5,722 nt of DNA from Bacteroidales bacterium (GTDB taxonomy: Bacteria > Bacteroidota > Bacteroidia > Bacteroidales > UBA1402), in NCBI GenBank assembly GCA_012511135.1, contig JAAZGQ010000516.1, positions 1 to 5,722 of the forward strand. Reading direction: 5' to 3'. A program made the position numbers and the translations under genes. The notes under the pieces were generated by a model. That model had not been told where the DNA came from. It made no database searches and saw only the letters and a list, made by a program, of their open reading frames with translations. Positions 1 through 5,722 of this stretch are shown here, one piece after another (position 1 is the first letter of the stretch; the number at the start of each line of letters is the position of its first letter).

Positions 1-2845
1 AACAAGTTCCTGTAAAACCAATATGCCCATAGGTTTTTCTGGAAGCCGAAGGGGCAAGCTGCTGAATTTTGGCAGGATTGGTTTCGGCTCCGTCAAAACC
101 CAACATACGACGGCTCAATCGACTACGAGTAGAAGAAAAATAACGCAGAGTGGAGGGTTCAAAATAACGCACGGAGCCGTAAGTACCCTCGTCCAGGAAA
201 AGTTGCAACACCTTGGCCAAATCAGAGGCCGATGAAAACAGGCCGGCATTACCGGCGACTCCTCCCAAAAAAGCAGCAGCTTCATCATGGGCATATCCTC
301 TTAGCAGCTGCCCTCTGAGGCATGTATCCAGGGTAGTCGGAGCGATGCGTCCGGCAGGAATCTTTTTCAAAGGCCTGAACATGGTGGTTTCTGCTCCCAA
401 TGGGGCAAAAATTTCCATTTCCACCCATTCGTCCAGGCTTTTTTCGAGCAGGGTTTCGGCTGCAAAACCCATCAGAATAAAACCCAAATCACTATAGGTA
501 TAGCGCATTCTGCTCAAAAGAGAGGTTTCGGCAATAATTTTACAGACTGAATCTCTGAACGATTCGTTGACGTAGAAATTCTCAGCAGCCTTGAGCGAAT
601 AAGGGCCCTTATATTCGTTGGACACCAATTCAGGTTTAAATCTGAAATTGACAGGAGCCCAACAAAGCTCATCAAAACGCATTCGATGCAGCGAATCGGG
701 CCGGGTAGTCAGAAAAGGCCCGGAAAAACTCGTAGTATCGAGCAAATACTGATAAAAAGGGACAAAAGGAGACAAACGCGCCTGATGATACAACACATTG
801 CGGTAAGTAAGATTTTCTTTATCGGTATTGCGCAAGGCAGGTAAATGATTACTCAGGGGCTCATCCAGGTTAATTTTAGCCCGTTCGTACAAACTCATTA
901 TAGCCGGAGTGCAGACCAGAGCTTTGGTCAGCGAGGCCAGATCATAGACATCCTCCGGGTTGGCCGGCCTGCTGCGTTCTGCATCTATCCAGCCGTAGGC
1001 CTTGTTCCACACCACTCTGCCGTTTTTGGCTACTACTACCTGGCAACCGGGTATCGCTCCCTGGTTTAGGGCATCCTGAACAATACTGTCAATTTTACTC
1101 ATCACCGGGGCAGACATGCCACTTTCTTCGGGAATTCCGTAGGATAAACGGGTTTTTTCGGTTCTGAGCCCATGCCCTTCCGGATAAATATTTCCGATGG
1201 GAGCAGGTAGTACTCCCCGTATGGCTGTTCCTCCAAAGACAGCCTGTGCTGCTGCTTCCTGGGCCGGCAGACTTTCTTCGTATGCACAGAGTACAGCATC
1301 AGGTTCCGTAAGGGCTCTGCCGAAAACCCGCATACGGTAAGGCGAAGTAAAATAACAAACGCAAAGATTCTTCAATCCGTTGAAACGACTGAGCCATTCA
1401 ATCTGATTGGAGTTGCCGGCATATACACATACAATAACTTTTTCGTAATGGCCGAATGTTTGTTTGAAATCCCTTTTATCCAATTCGTTGCCTGGCATCA
1501 GTGAATAAGCCTCAACAGAACTGTAATTTCTGAGCATTTTTACAAAGGGAGTTTCTGCGGGCCTTTCCAAAGAGACAACAGCCAGCGATTTACGCTCCAG
1601 GTTTCGAAGCGGCAACAAATCGTGCTGATTACGTAACAAAGTGATGGAATTTGCATACATATAACGGTTAAGTCGCTGAACCTCAGCCGTATTCAAACGT
1701 TCCGGCAAAGCTGTTGTATCTGTTGGTTTATATGTTCCAAGGCCTAGTATGTGTTTATATATCAAAACTTTGCGGCATTTCTCATCTATCTCTTGCTGAC
1801 TAAGGCGGCCCTGCTTAATGGCCTGCATAATAGCCTTTACATCGGCCGAAGGATTGGGGGGAGCTAACAAAATATCGTTTCCCGCCTGTAAAGCCTGAAT
1901 ACAAATTTCTCCACTTTTGCCGGAAGCGCCTTTCATTACCAATGCATCGGTAAGGCACAAGCCGTCGAATCCCAGCTCATTTTTGAGCAAACCATTGATA
2001 ACCGAACCCGACAGGGAAGCCGGTAACTTAGTGTCGGCTTCCAAGGCCGGCACCGACAAATGTCCGGTCATCACAGCAGAAACACCTTGCTTAATCAACT
2101 GCCTGAAGGGAAGCAATTCCAGACTATCCAGCCCGGCCCTGGAACGATCAATCCTGGCCAGCTCCAAATGCGAATCTTCTGAAGTGTCACCGTGTCCGGG
2201 AAAATGTTTCATGACAGCCATCACACCGCCCTCTTCCAGTCCTCTTGCGTAGGCGCCTGCATAAGTAGCCACCCTTTGCGGATCGGAACCAAAAGACCGG
2301 GTATTGATAATTGGATTGGCCGGATTGGTATTGACATCCACTACCGGGGCAAAATTAATGTGAGCTCCTATAAGGCGGCATTGCCTGGCCATTTCCAGAC
2401 CATAATCGTACAACACAAAAGTATCTCTGAGAGCCCCCAGCATAGTATTTTTGGGGAAAGAGGGCGTTCCGTCCAGACGCATAGCCAGACCCCATTCGGC
2501 ATCCATGGAAATCAACAGAGGCAACTTTGCCAGAGACTGAGCCCGATTGGTAGCCATCACTTGTTTGACAAGCTGGCCTTTGTCAAATAAAAGCCCTCCT
2601 ACTCCCGTTACTTGAACCAGTTCTTCGATTTTTTTCTCCCATGCTCCGTTGTTGGCACTGACTATTGGCATTAACAACTGAGCTACTTTGGCTTCGGGAC
2701 TCAGGCTTTGCATCAGCGAATCAGCCCAGGTTACGGCTTTTTGGTATTGTTCCTTGTCCCTGAGCAAATAGGGCGTGGTGGACGATTCCAGGCTAAATAG
2801 ACCTAAAAGCAATAAAATCAACACCAAAAACCATCCTTTAGTCAT
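1..2845 (-). CDS. Secreted NagZ-like GH3 beta-N-acetylglucosaminidase fused to a serine beta-lactamase-family hydrolase (C-terminus cut by window edge)
   Basis: The frame reads from ATG at 2845 down to base 1 with no stop, giving 948 residues. An in-frame TAA at 2858-2860 makes this the first possible ATG. Residues 1 to about 20 form a signal peptide (MTKGWFLVLILLLLGLF) without a lipobox cysteine, so the enzyme should be periplasmic or exported. Residues about 40-370 are a glycoside hydrolase family 3 domain: KHFPGHG at 213-219, the NagZ-type Asp/His acid-base pair D224/H226 in EDSH, and the likely nucleophile D300 in LTDALVMKG. Residues about 390-560 resemble a reduced GH3 C-terminal alpha/beta domain. 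Residues about 567-948 are a beta-lactamase/penicillin-binding-protein fold with SLTK (S638, K641), Y784-S-D and HIGFTG (H941), the last just before the cut. By family, GH3 would release GlcNAc from muropeptides. The second domain may act as an amidase, as AmiE does in Bacillus, but esterase or peptidase activity is possible. Perhaps a few dozen residues are missing. Family and fusion are secure; the second activity is inferred. Confidence 0.93.
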   Translation of the reverse strand, partial: MTKGWFLVLILLLLGLFSLESSTTPYLLRDKEQYQKAVTWADSLMQSLSPEAKVAQLLMPIVSANNGAWEKKIEELVQVTGVGGLLFDKGQLVKQVMATNRAQSLAKLPLLISMDAEWGLAMRLDGTPSFPKNTMLGALRDTFVLYDYGLEMARQCRLIGAHINFAPVVDVNTNPANPIINTRSFGSDPQRVATYAGAYARGLEEGGVMAVMKHFPGHGDTSEDSHLELARIDRSRAGLDSLELLPFRQLIKQGVSAVMTGHLSVPALEADTKLPASLSGSVINGLLKNELGFDGLCLTDALVMKGASGKSGEICIQALQAGNDILLAPPNPSADVKAIMQAIKQGRLSQQEIDEKCRKVLIYKHILGLGTYKPTDTTALPERLNTAEVQRLNRYMYANSITLLRNQHDLLPLRNLERKSLAVVSLERPAETPFVKMLRNYSSVEAYSLMPGNELDKRDFKQTFGHYEKVIVCVYAGNSNQIEWLSRFNGLKNLCVCYFTSPYRMRVFGRALTEPDAVLCAYEESLPAQEAAAQAVFGGTAIRGVLPAPIGNIYPEGHGLRTEKTRLSYGIPEESGMSAPVMSKIDSIVQDALNQGAIPGCQVVVAKNGRVVWNKAYGWIDAERSRPANPEDVYDLASLTKALVCTPAIMSLYERAKINLDEPLSNHLPALRNTDKENLTYRNVLYHQARLSPFVPFYQYLLDTTSFSGPFLTTRPDSLHRMRFDELCWAPVNFRFKPELVSNEYKGPYSLKAAENFYVNESFRDSVCKIIAETSLLSRMRYTYSDLGFILMGFAAETLLEKSLDEWVEMEIFAPLGAETTMFRPLKKIPAGRIAPTTLDTCLRGQLLRGYAHDEAAAFLGGVAGNAGLFSSASDLAKVLQLFLDEGTYGSVRYFEPSTLRYFSSTRSRLSRRMLGFDGAETNPAKIQQLAPSASRKTYGHIGFTGTC

Positions 2846-2906
2846 ATATTTTCTTCGTTATTAGCCGGCCTTGCTCTAAGTTTATAAAGCCTGCCTGATT
2901 GCGCTG

Positions 2907-2914
2907 CGAATATA
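2907..2914 (-). promoter_or_regulatory. Candidate Bacteroidota -7 box for the fusion glycosidase gene
   Basis: On the minus strand the bases read TATATTCG, one mismatch from TAnnTTTG, followed by CAGC. It lies about 61 bases before the start codon, which would give a leader of roughly 55 bases. No convincing TTTG-type -33 element sits 19-21 bases upstream, so this is a weak call based on one motif and on the divergent layout. Confidence 0.3.
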
Positions 2915-2967
2915 CGTTTTTTCAGGCTCTCTTCTGCTTGTTTTTTCCAATTTTACAGCTAAAAAAC

Positions 2968-2996
2968 TTATTTTAAACCGGCCCTTATTAAAATAA
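2968..2996. repeat. Perfect 9-base inverted repeat upstream of the barrel-protein promoter (candidate operator)
   Basis: TTATTTTAA at 2968-2976 is the exact reverse complement of TTAAAATAA at 2988-2996, with an 11-base spacer, so the arm centres are 20 bases apart, about two helical turns. It ends six bases before the rightward -7 box and covers the place where a -33 element should be. This geometry would suit a dimeric DNA-binding repressor. It lies upstream of the inferred transcription start on either strand, so an RNA hairpin is less likely. AT-rich intergenic DNA produces such repeats by chance fairly often, so the function is inferred. Confidence 0.45.
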
Positions 2997-3001
2997 TGAC
3001 G

Positions 3002-3009
3002 TACTTTTG
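3002..3009 (+). promoter_or_regulatory. Bacteroidota -7 box for the outer-membrane barrel gene
   Basis: TACTTTTG matches the phylum's TAnnTTTG -7 consensus exactly and is followed by C and an A-rich run, a common context. The start codon lies 17 bases after it, so the leader would be only about 10-13 bases, which is compatible with the absence of a Shine-Dalgarno sequence. A clear -33 TTTG is missing; that position falls in the spacer of the inverted repeat at 2968-2996. Confidence 0.5.
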
Positions 3010-3026
3010 CAAAAACACTATTCTCA

Positions 3027-3647
3027 ATGAGAAAATACCTTAGTGGTTGTTTTTTGGGTCTTTTTTTACTGGGTGTTTTACCTCTGTTTTCCCAGAATAT
3101 TGCCACAGCAAACAAGAACAACGAGAAATCCAGGCTGTTGAGCAAAACAGGCTTGTTTTTTTCACTGAGTCTGCAAAACGATCTCTGGCAGCAGCCACAA
3201 AATGCCCAGCCTTTTTTCGAAGGGCTGCATGATTGCCGGAGCTTTAGCTTTGGCATCTTTCAAAACCTGAGACTGATAAAAACCCTGTATTATCAGCCAG
3301 AACTCTCCTATGCTGTCTACAACGGCCCTGAAGAACAGCGCCTGACTGTAATTTCACTGGTGCCTCTGCAAGTACAGCTGGGTTATCATTTGGGCTGGGT
3401 ACGCCCCTTTGTTTCCGGGGCTTGTTTTGGCAATCTGGTCATTACAGCCCGACAAGCCGACGGCAGCCAGCTAGTGATGAACGGCCTGGCGCAACGCAGC
3501 GCCTGGGGCTTTTATTACGGAGGCGGTCTGGATATTATAAGTGCAGTTCAACTAAATTTTAAGTTGTTGCATTGGATGGAACAATTTGACAACCTGCGGC
3601 CCGGTCCTTTGAGGGAATACCAGCTGGGATTGGCCTTTATTTTTTAA
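3027..3647 (+). CDS. Small outer-membrane beta-barrel protein (PorT-like/OMP_b-brl_2 type), function unknown
   Basis: The 206-residue product begins with a signal peptide: RK at 2-3, a hydrophobic core at about 8-21, and probable cleavage near LFSQ at 20-23, a common ending in this phylum. The rest alternates polar and hydrophobic residues as in transmembrane beta-strands, for example YYQPELSYAVY (88-98) and VPLQVQLGYHLGWVRPFVSG (112-131), followed by a glycine-rich turn at 161-168. It ends in LGLAFIF; a C-terminal phenylalanine is the usual outer-membrane insertion signal. The pattern of a 'Q-P-E-L' strand followed by 'P-L-x-x-x-L-G-Y' and 'R-P-F/Y-V' resembles the small barrels grouped with PorT. 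The specific role cannot be read from the sequence. LSGC at 5-8 resembles a lipobox but has no hydrophobic stretch before it, so a lipoprotein is unlikely. The nadE start follows 48 bases after the stop, so the two may be co-transcribed. Confidence 0.82.
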   Translation: MRKYLSGCFLGLFLLGVLPLFSQNIATANKNNEKSRLLSKTGLFFSLSLQNDLWQQPQNAQPFFEGLHDCRSFSFGIFQNLRLIKTLYYQPELSYAVYNGPEEQRLTVISLVPLQVQLGYHLGWVRPFVSGACFGNLVITARQADGSQLVMNGLAQRSAWGFYYGGGLDIISAVQLNFKLLHWMEQFDNLRPGPLREYQLGLAFIF

Positions 3648-3654
3648 TAACAGC

Positions 3655-3676
3655 TAAAATTTGCATTTTTGCATTT
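3655..3676 (+). promoter_or_regulatory. Possible nadE promoter with a tandem TTGCATTT duplication
   Basis: TTGCATTT occurs twice back to back at 3661-3668 and 3669-3676, immediately upstream of nadE. Two overlapping -7-like elements result: TAAAATTTG at 3655-3663, with three instead of two bases between TA and TTTG, and CATTTTTG at 3664-3671, with one mismatch to TAnnTTTG. A T-tract at 3641-3645 lies near the -33 position of the second. nadE could therefore have its own promoter as well as read-through from the barrel gene. No terminator hairpin is visible in the gap. Confidence 0.35.
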
Positions 3677-3695
3677 CTAATTGAATTCTATTGTT

Positions 3696-5603
3696 ATGAA
3701 TTACGGATTTGTCAAAGTGGGGGCAGCACTACCCGTAGTCCGGGTTGGAGACAGCCTGTTCAATGCAGAGGCCATTATAGAGCTGATGCAAGAGGCCGAA
3801 AAAGAACAGCTTGACCTGGTCTGTTTTCCTGAATTAGCTGTTACGGGCTATACCTGCGGAGATCTTTTTTTTCAGCAGAACCTGCTCGATTGTGCAGAAC
3901 AGGCATTGAGCAAAATAGCCGAAGCCAGTTCAGGCCTGCAAGTACTGATTTTTGTGGGCTGTCCGCTGCGTTTAAACAACAAACTATACAATACTGCTGT
4001 TTGTATCCAACAGGGCAAAATACTGGCCGCCATACCCAAAACCTATCTGCCCAATAAACACGAATTTTACGAAAAGCGTTGGTTTTCACCTGCCGGAGAA
4101 TATTTGCACGACAACTTGGAATTAATGGGTCAGCAAGTTCCCTTTGGCAGCAACATATTGTTCTGTTCGGGTAAACTGAAAGTTGGCGCAGAAATCTGCG
4201 AAGATCTGTGGGCTCCCATTCCCAAAAGCAGCGATCATTGCCTGGCCGGAGCCAACCTCATAGTGAATCTGTCGGCCAGCAACGAACTGAGCGGCAAAAA
4301 TCGTTATCTGAGGCAATTGCTTTCACAGCAATCGGCCCGTTGCCTCTCGGGCTATGTTTACGCTTCCTGCGGTTGGGGAGAATCCAGTACCGATCTTGTA
4401 TTTGCAGGCAACGGCTACGTACTGGAAAACGGAGTCTTTTTGGCTGAGAGCAAACGCTTTCACATGGACAAACAGTTGGTCACTGCCGAAATTGACATTG
4501 AGCGTCTGCTCTCGGATCGATTGGCAAACGATTGTTTTGTTGAGGAACCCCTGCCTTACATTAAACTGGATTTCAATTTAGCACAAAACAAAGAACTCAA
4601 ACTATCCCGCACCATCAATCCCCATCCTTTTGTGCCCACAGCCGAAAATATGGCCGAAAGCTGCGAAGAAATCTTTTCCATACAGCTTGCCGGCCTGGCC
4701 AAACGCCTGCATCAAACAACTATTTCCAAACTCGTGCTGGGCATTTCCGGAGGCCTTGATTCTACCCTGGCTCTGATGGTGGCCGTAAAAACCATGGACA
4801 AACTGGGGCTGGACAGGAAAAACATCGTTGGCATTACAATGCCCGGTTTCGGCACCAGTCAACGCACTTACAAAAATGCTATCGGTCTGATGAAAGCTCT
4901 GGGTGTCAGCATGAAAGAAATTGATATCAAAGCTGCCTGCACACAGCATTTCAAAGACATTTCACACGATGCTTCCATCCACGATGCCACCTTCGAAAAC
5001 ACTCAGGCCCGCGAACGAACGCAAATTCTGATGGACTACGCCAACAAAATTCAAGCCCTGGTAGTTGGCACCGGCGATCTTTCGGAACTGGCTTTGGGCT
5101 GGGCCACCTACAACGGAGACCATATGTCGATGTACGGAGTCAATGCAGGCGTCCCCAAAACCCTGGTACGTTATCTGCTGCAATGGGTAGCAGACCAAAC
5201 TGCCGACCAGAAAAGCAAAGATACCTTGCTGGATATAATCGATACCCCTGTAAGCCCTGAACTGCTGCCCTTGAACTCCGAAGGCAAGATCAGTCAAAAA
5301 ACCGAAGAACTTGTAGGCCCCTACGAGCTCCACGATTTTTTCCTTTTTTATTTGCTTCGCTACGGTTTTAAGCCTTCAAAAATCTTATATCTGGCTGGTC
5401 TGGCTTTCGAAAACAAGTATGAACCCAGCTTTATTCACCAATGGCTCAAGGTGTTTATTGAACGTTTCTTTAAACAACAATTCAAACGCTCCTGCCTGCC
5501 AGACGGGCCCAAAGTCGGTTCAGTCAATCTTTCGCCCCGGGGCGACTGGCGTATGCCCAGCGATGCCGAATGTCGCATTTGGCTTCAGGATTTAGATGAA
5601 TGA
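3696..5603 (+). CDS. nadE: Glutamine-dependent NAD+ synthetase
   Basis: This cytosolic enzyme makes NAD+ from deamido-NAD+ (nicotinic acid adenine dinucleotide), ATP and glutamine (EC 6.3.5.1). The 635-residue chain has the usual two domains. Residues about 1-285 are a nitrilase-superfamily glutaminase with the Glu-Lys-Cys triad: E46 in FPELAVTGY, K115 in PKTYLPN and C168 in GAEICEDLW. Residues about 320-635 are the ATP-pyrophosphatase synthetase domain with the SGGLDS loop at 351-356, then QARERTQILMDYAN at 437-450 and GTGDLSELALGWATYNGD at 458-475. Length and motifs are those of a full, intact enzyme. I start it at ATG 3696 because MNYGFVKV matches how Bacteroidota homologues begin. An in-frame TTG at 3681, directly after a TAA, would add five residues (MNSIV) and is less likely. 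No Shine-Dalgarno sequence is seen. Ammonia from the first domain is normally channelled to the second. Confidence 0.97.
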   Translation: MNYGFVKVGAALPVVRVGDSLFNAEAIIELMQEAEKEQLDLVCFPELAVTGYTCGDLFFQQNLLDCAEQALSKIAEASSGLQVLIFVGCPLRLNNKLYNTAVCIQQGKILAAIPKTYLPNKHEFYEKRWFSPAGEYLHDNLELMGQQVPFGSNILFCSGKLKVGAEICEDLWAPIPKSSDHCLAGANLIVNLSASNELSGKNRYLRQLLSQQSARCLSGYVYASCGWGESSTDLVFAGNGYVLENGVFLAESKRFHMDKQLVTAEIDIERLLSDRLANDCFVEEPLPYIKLDFNLAQNKELKLSRTINPHPFVPTAENMAESCEEIFSIQLAGLAKRLHQTTISKLVLGISGGLDSTLALMVAVKTMDKLGLDRKNIVGITMPGFGTSQRTYKNAIGLMKALGVSMKEIDIKAACTQHFKDISHDASIHDATFENTQARERTQILMDYANKIQALVVGTGDLSELALGWATYNGDHMSMYGVNAGVPKTLVRYLLQWVADQTADQKSKDTLLDIIDTPVSPELLPLNSEGKISQKTEELVGPYELHDFFLFYLLRYGFKPSKILYLAGLAFENKYEPSFIHQWLKVFIERFFKQQFKRSCLPDGPKVGSVNLSPRGDWRMPSDAECRIWLQDLDE

Positions 5604-5621
5604 TTTTTTTTGCTCCCTTCG

Positions 5622-5652
5622 TTGCGTAACTCAATAAATTTTCTTTTCTTTG
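5622..5652 (+). promoter_or_regulatory. Weak candidate promoter for a gene beyond the right edge
   Basis: TTG at 5622-5624 is followed, after 20 bases, by TTTCTTTG at 5645-5652 and then CAGCC. This spacing and the TTTG ending agree with the Bacteroidota -33/-7 pattern, although the -7 box has TT in place of TA. If real, it would drive the gene that may start at 5714, with a leader of about 55 bases. Confidence 0.3.
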
Positions 5653-5705
5653 CAGCCGTTTTGCGTAACCGCTGTCGAGTATAGTGAGGCTCGGGAATGT
5701 TGCGT
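5622..5705 (+). repeat. Three TTGCGT hexamers at an exact 39-base period
   Basis: TTGCGT occurs at 5622-5627, 5661-5666 and 5700-5705, so each copy starts 39 bases after the previous one. The first two extend to TTGCGTAAC (nine identical bases); the third continues as TTGCGTCAT. The copies bracket the candidate promoter. They could be regulator binding sites or the remains of a short duplication, but the bases between copies are not similar, which argues against a simple tandem duplication. Confidence 0.4.
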
Positions 5706-5722
5706 CATTTCTAATGACTAAA

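Larger units (their letters stand above)
2846..3026. other. Divergent intergenic region between the fusion glycosidase and the outer-membrane protein gene
   Basis: This 181-base stretch separates two genes transcribed away from each other, so it must carry both of their promoters if neither is read from elsewhere. It is AT-rich with homopolymer tracts. It contains a candidate leftward -7 box (2907-2914), a perfect inverted repeat (2968-2996) and a good rightward -7 box (3002-3009). GCCTGA at 2893-2898 and its complement TCAGGC at 2922-2927 also flank the leftward box. I see no small gene that I would support here. Confidence 0.75.
5604..5722. other. Intergenic tail after nadE, with a possible next start codon at the edge
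   Basis: The 119 bases open with a run of eight T (5604-5611) but no hairpin directly in front of it, so I do not call a terminator. A promoter-like element lies at 5622-5652 and three spaced hexamers at 5622-5705. The last nine bases, ATG ACT AAA at 5714-5722, could begin a rightward gene (Met-Thr-Lys), but three codons cannot prove this. An earlier ATG at 5697-5699 closes with TAA after five codons. Confidence 0.5.

Noticed and set aside
2192..2590. Plus-strand open frame of 132 codons, and other plus-strand frames between 23 and 2252
   Set aside because: All lie antisense to the continuous fusion-enzyme frame, whose motifs are intact. Their translations show no recognisable family features.
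3039..3050. LSGC at residues 5-8 of the barrel protein as a lipobox
   Set aside because: A lipoprotein signal needs a hydrophobic segment before the cysteine; here only seven residues precede it and the hydrophobic core follows it.
2882..3256. Minus-strand open frame of 124 codons with many Lys/Arg residues
   Set aside because: It overlaps the signal peptide and N-terminus of the barrel gene and both candidate promoters. Its composition is what the reverse of T-rich signal-peptide codons gives, and it shows no domain pattern.
3681..3695. TTG at 3681 as the nadE start
   Set aside because: ATG at 3696 gives the family-like beginning MNYGFVKV. The five extra residues have no counterpart I know of, and no ribosome-binding sequence favours TTG.
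5533..5544. Perfect 12-base palindrome CGCCCCGGGGCG
   Set aside because: It lies in the nadE coding sequence over codons for Ser-Pro-Arg-Gly-Asp, a stretch near the conserved C-terminus, so coding constraint explains it well enough.
5565..5583. Hairpin GCCGAATG-TCG-CATTTGGC followed by a T-run, as an intrinsic terminator of nadE
   Set aside because: The 8-base-pair stem (one G-T pair) lies inside the nadE reading frame and the T-run begins 20 bases after it, too far for a standard intrinsic terminator.

Overview
The window looks like chromosomal DNA of a Bacteroidota (Bacteroidetes) bacterium. Four things point there. The gene at the left end is a single-chain fusion of a NagZ-like family 3 glycosidase and a serine beta-lactamase-fold hydrolase, an architecture typical of this phylum. 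A small outer-membrane beta-barrel of the PorT-like/OMP_b-brl_2 type is present. Start codons lack convincing Shine-Dalgarno sequences. The best upstream element, TACTTTTG at 3002-3009, fits the phylum's TAnnTTTG -7 box exactly. I saw no rRNA, tRNA, CRISPR, insertion sequence, phage or plasmid signature on reading both strands.

Layout: (1) 1-2845, minus strand, a long reading frame open to the left edge, giving 948 residues of a secreted beta-N-acetylglucosaminidase/serine hydrolase fusion. Its C-terminus lies outside the window. (2) 2846-3026, a 181-base divergent intergenic region. It holds a candidate promoter for each neighbour and a perfect 9-base inverted repeat just upstream of the rightward -7 box. 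(3) 3027-3647, plus strand, a 206-residue outer-membrane barrel protein with a signal peptide and a C-terminal phenylalanine. (4) 3648-3695, a 48-base gap with a tandem TTGCATTT duplication. (5) 3696-5603, plus strand, complete glutamine-dependent NAD+ synthetase (nadE, 635 residues) with all expected catalytic motifs. (6) 5604-5722, a 119-base tail with a T-run, a weak promoter-like element, three TTGCGT hexamers exactly 39 bases apart, and a possible next start codon in the last nine bases.

The genes do not form an evident pathway. The fusion enzyme probably strips GlcNAc and perhaps peptides from cell-wall fragments outside the cytoplasmic membrane. The barrel protein is of unknown specific role and could share a transcript with nadE, which does the last step of NAD+ synthesis in the cytosol. 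I did not find a previously undescribed system. The points most worth checking are the two-enzyme fusion and the palindrome in the divergent promoter region.
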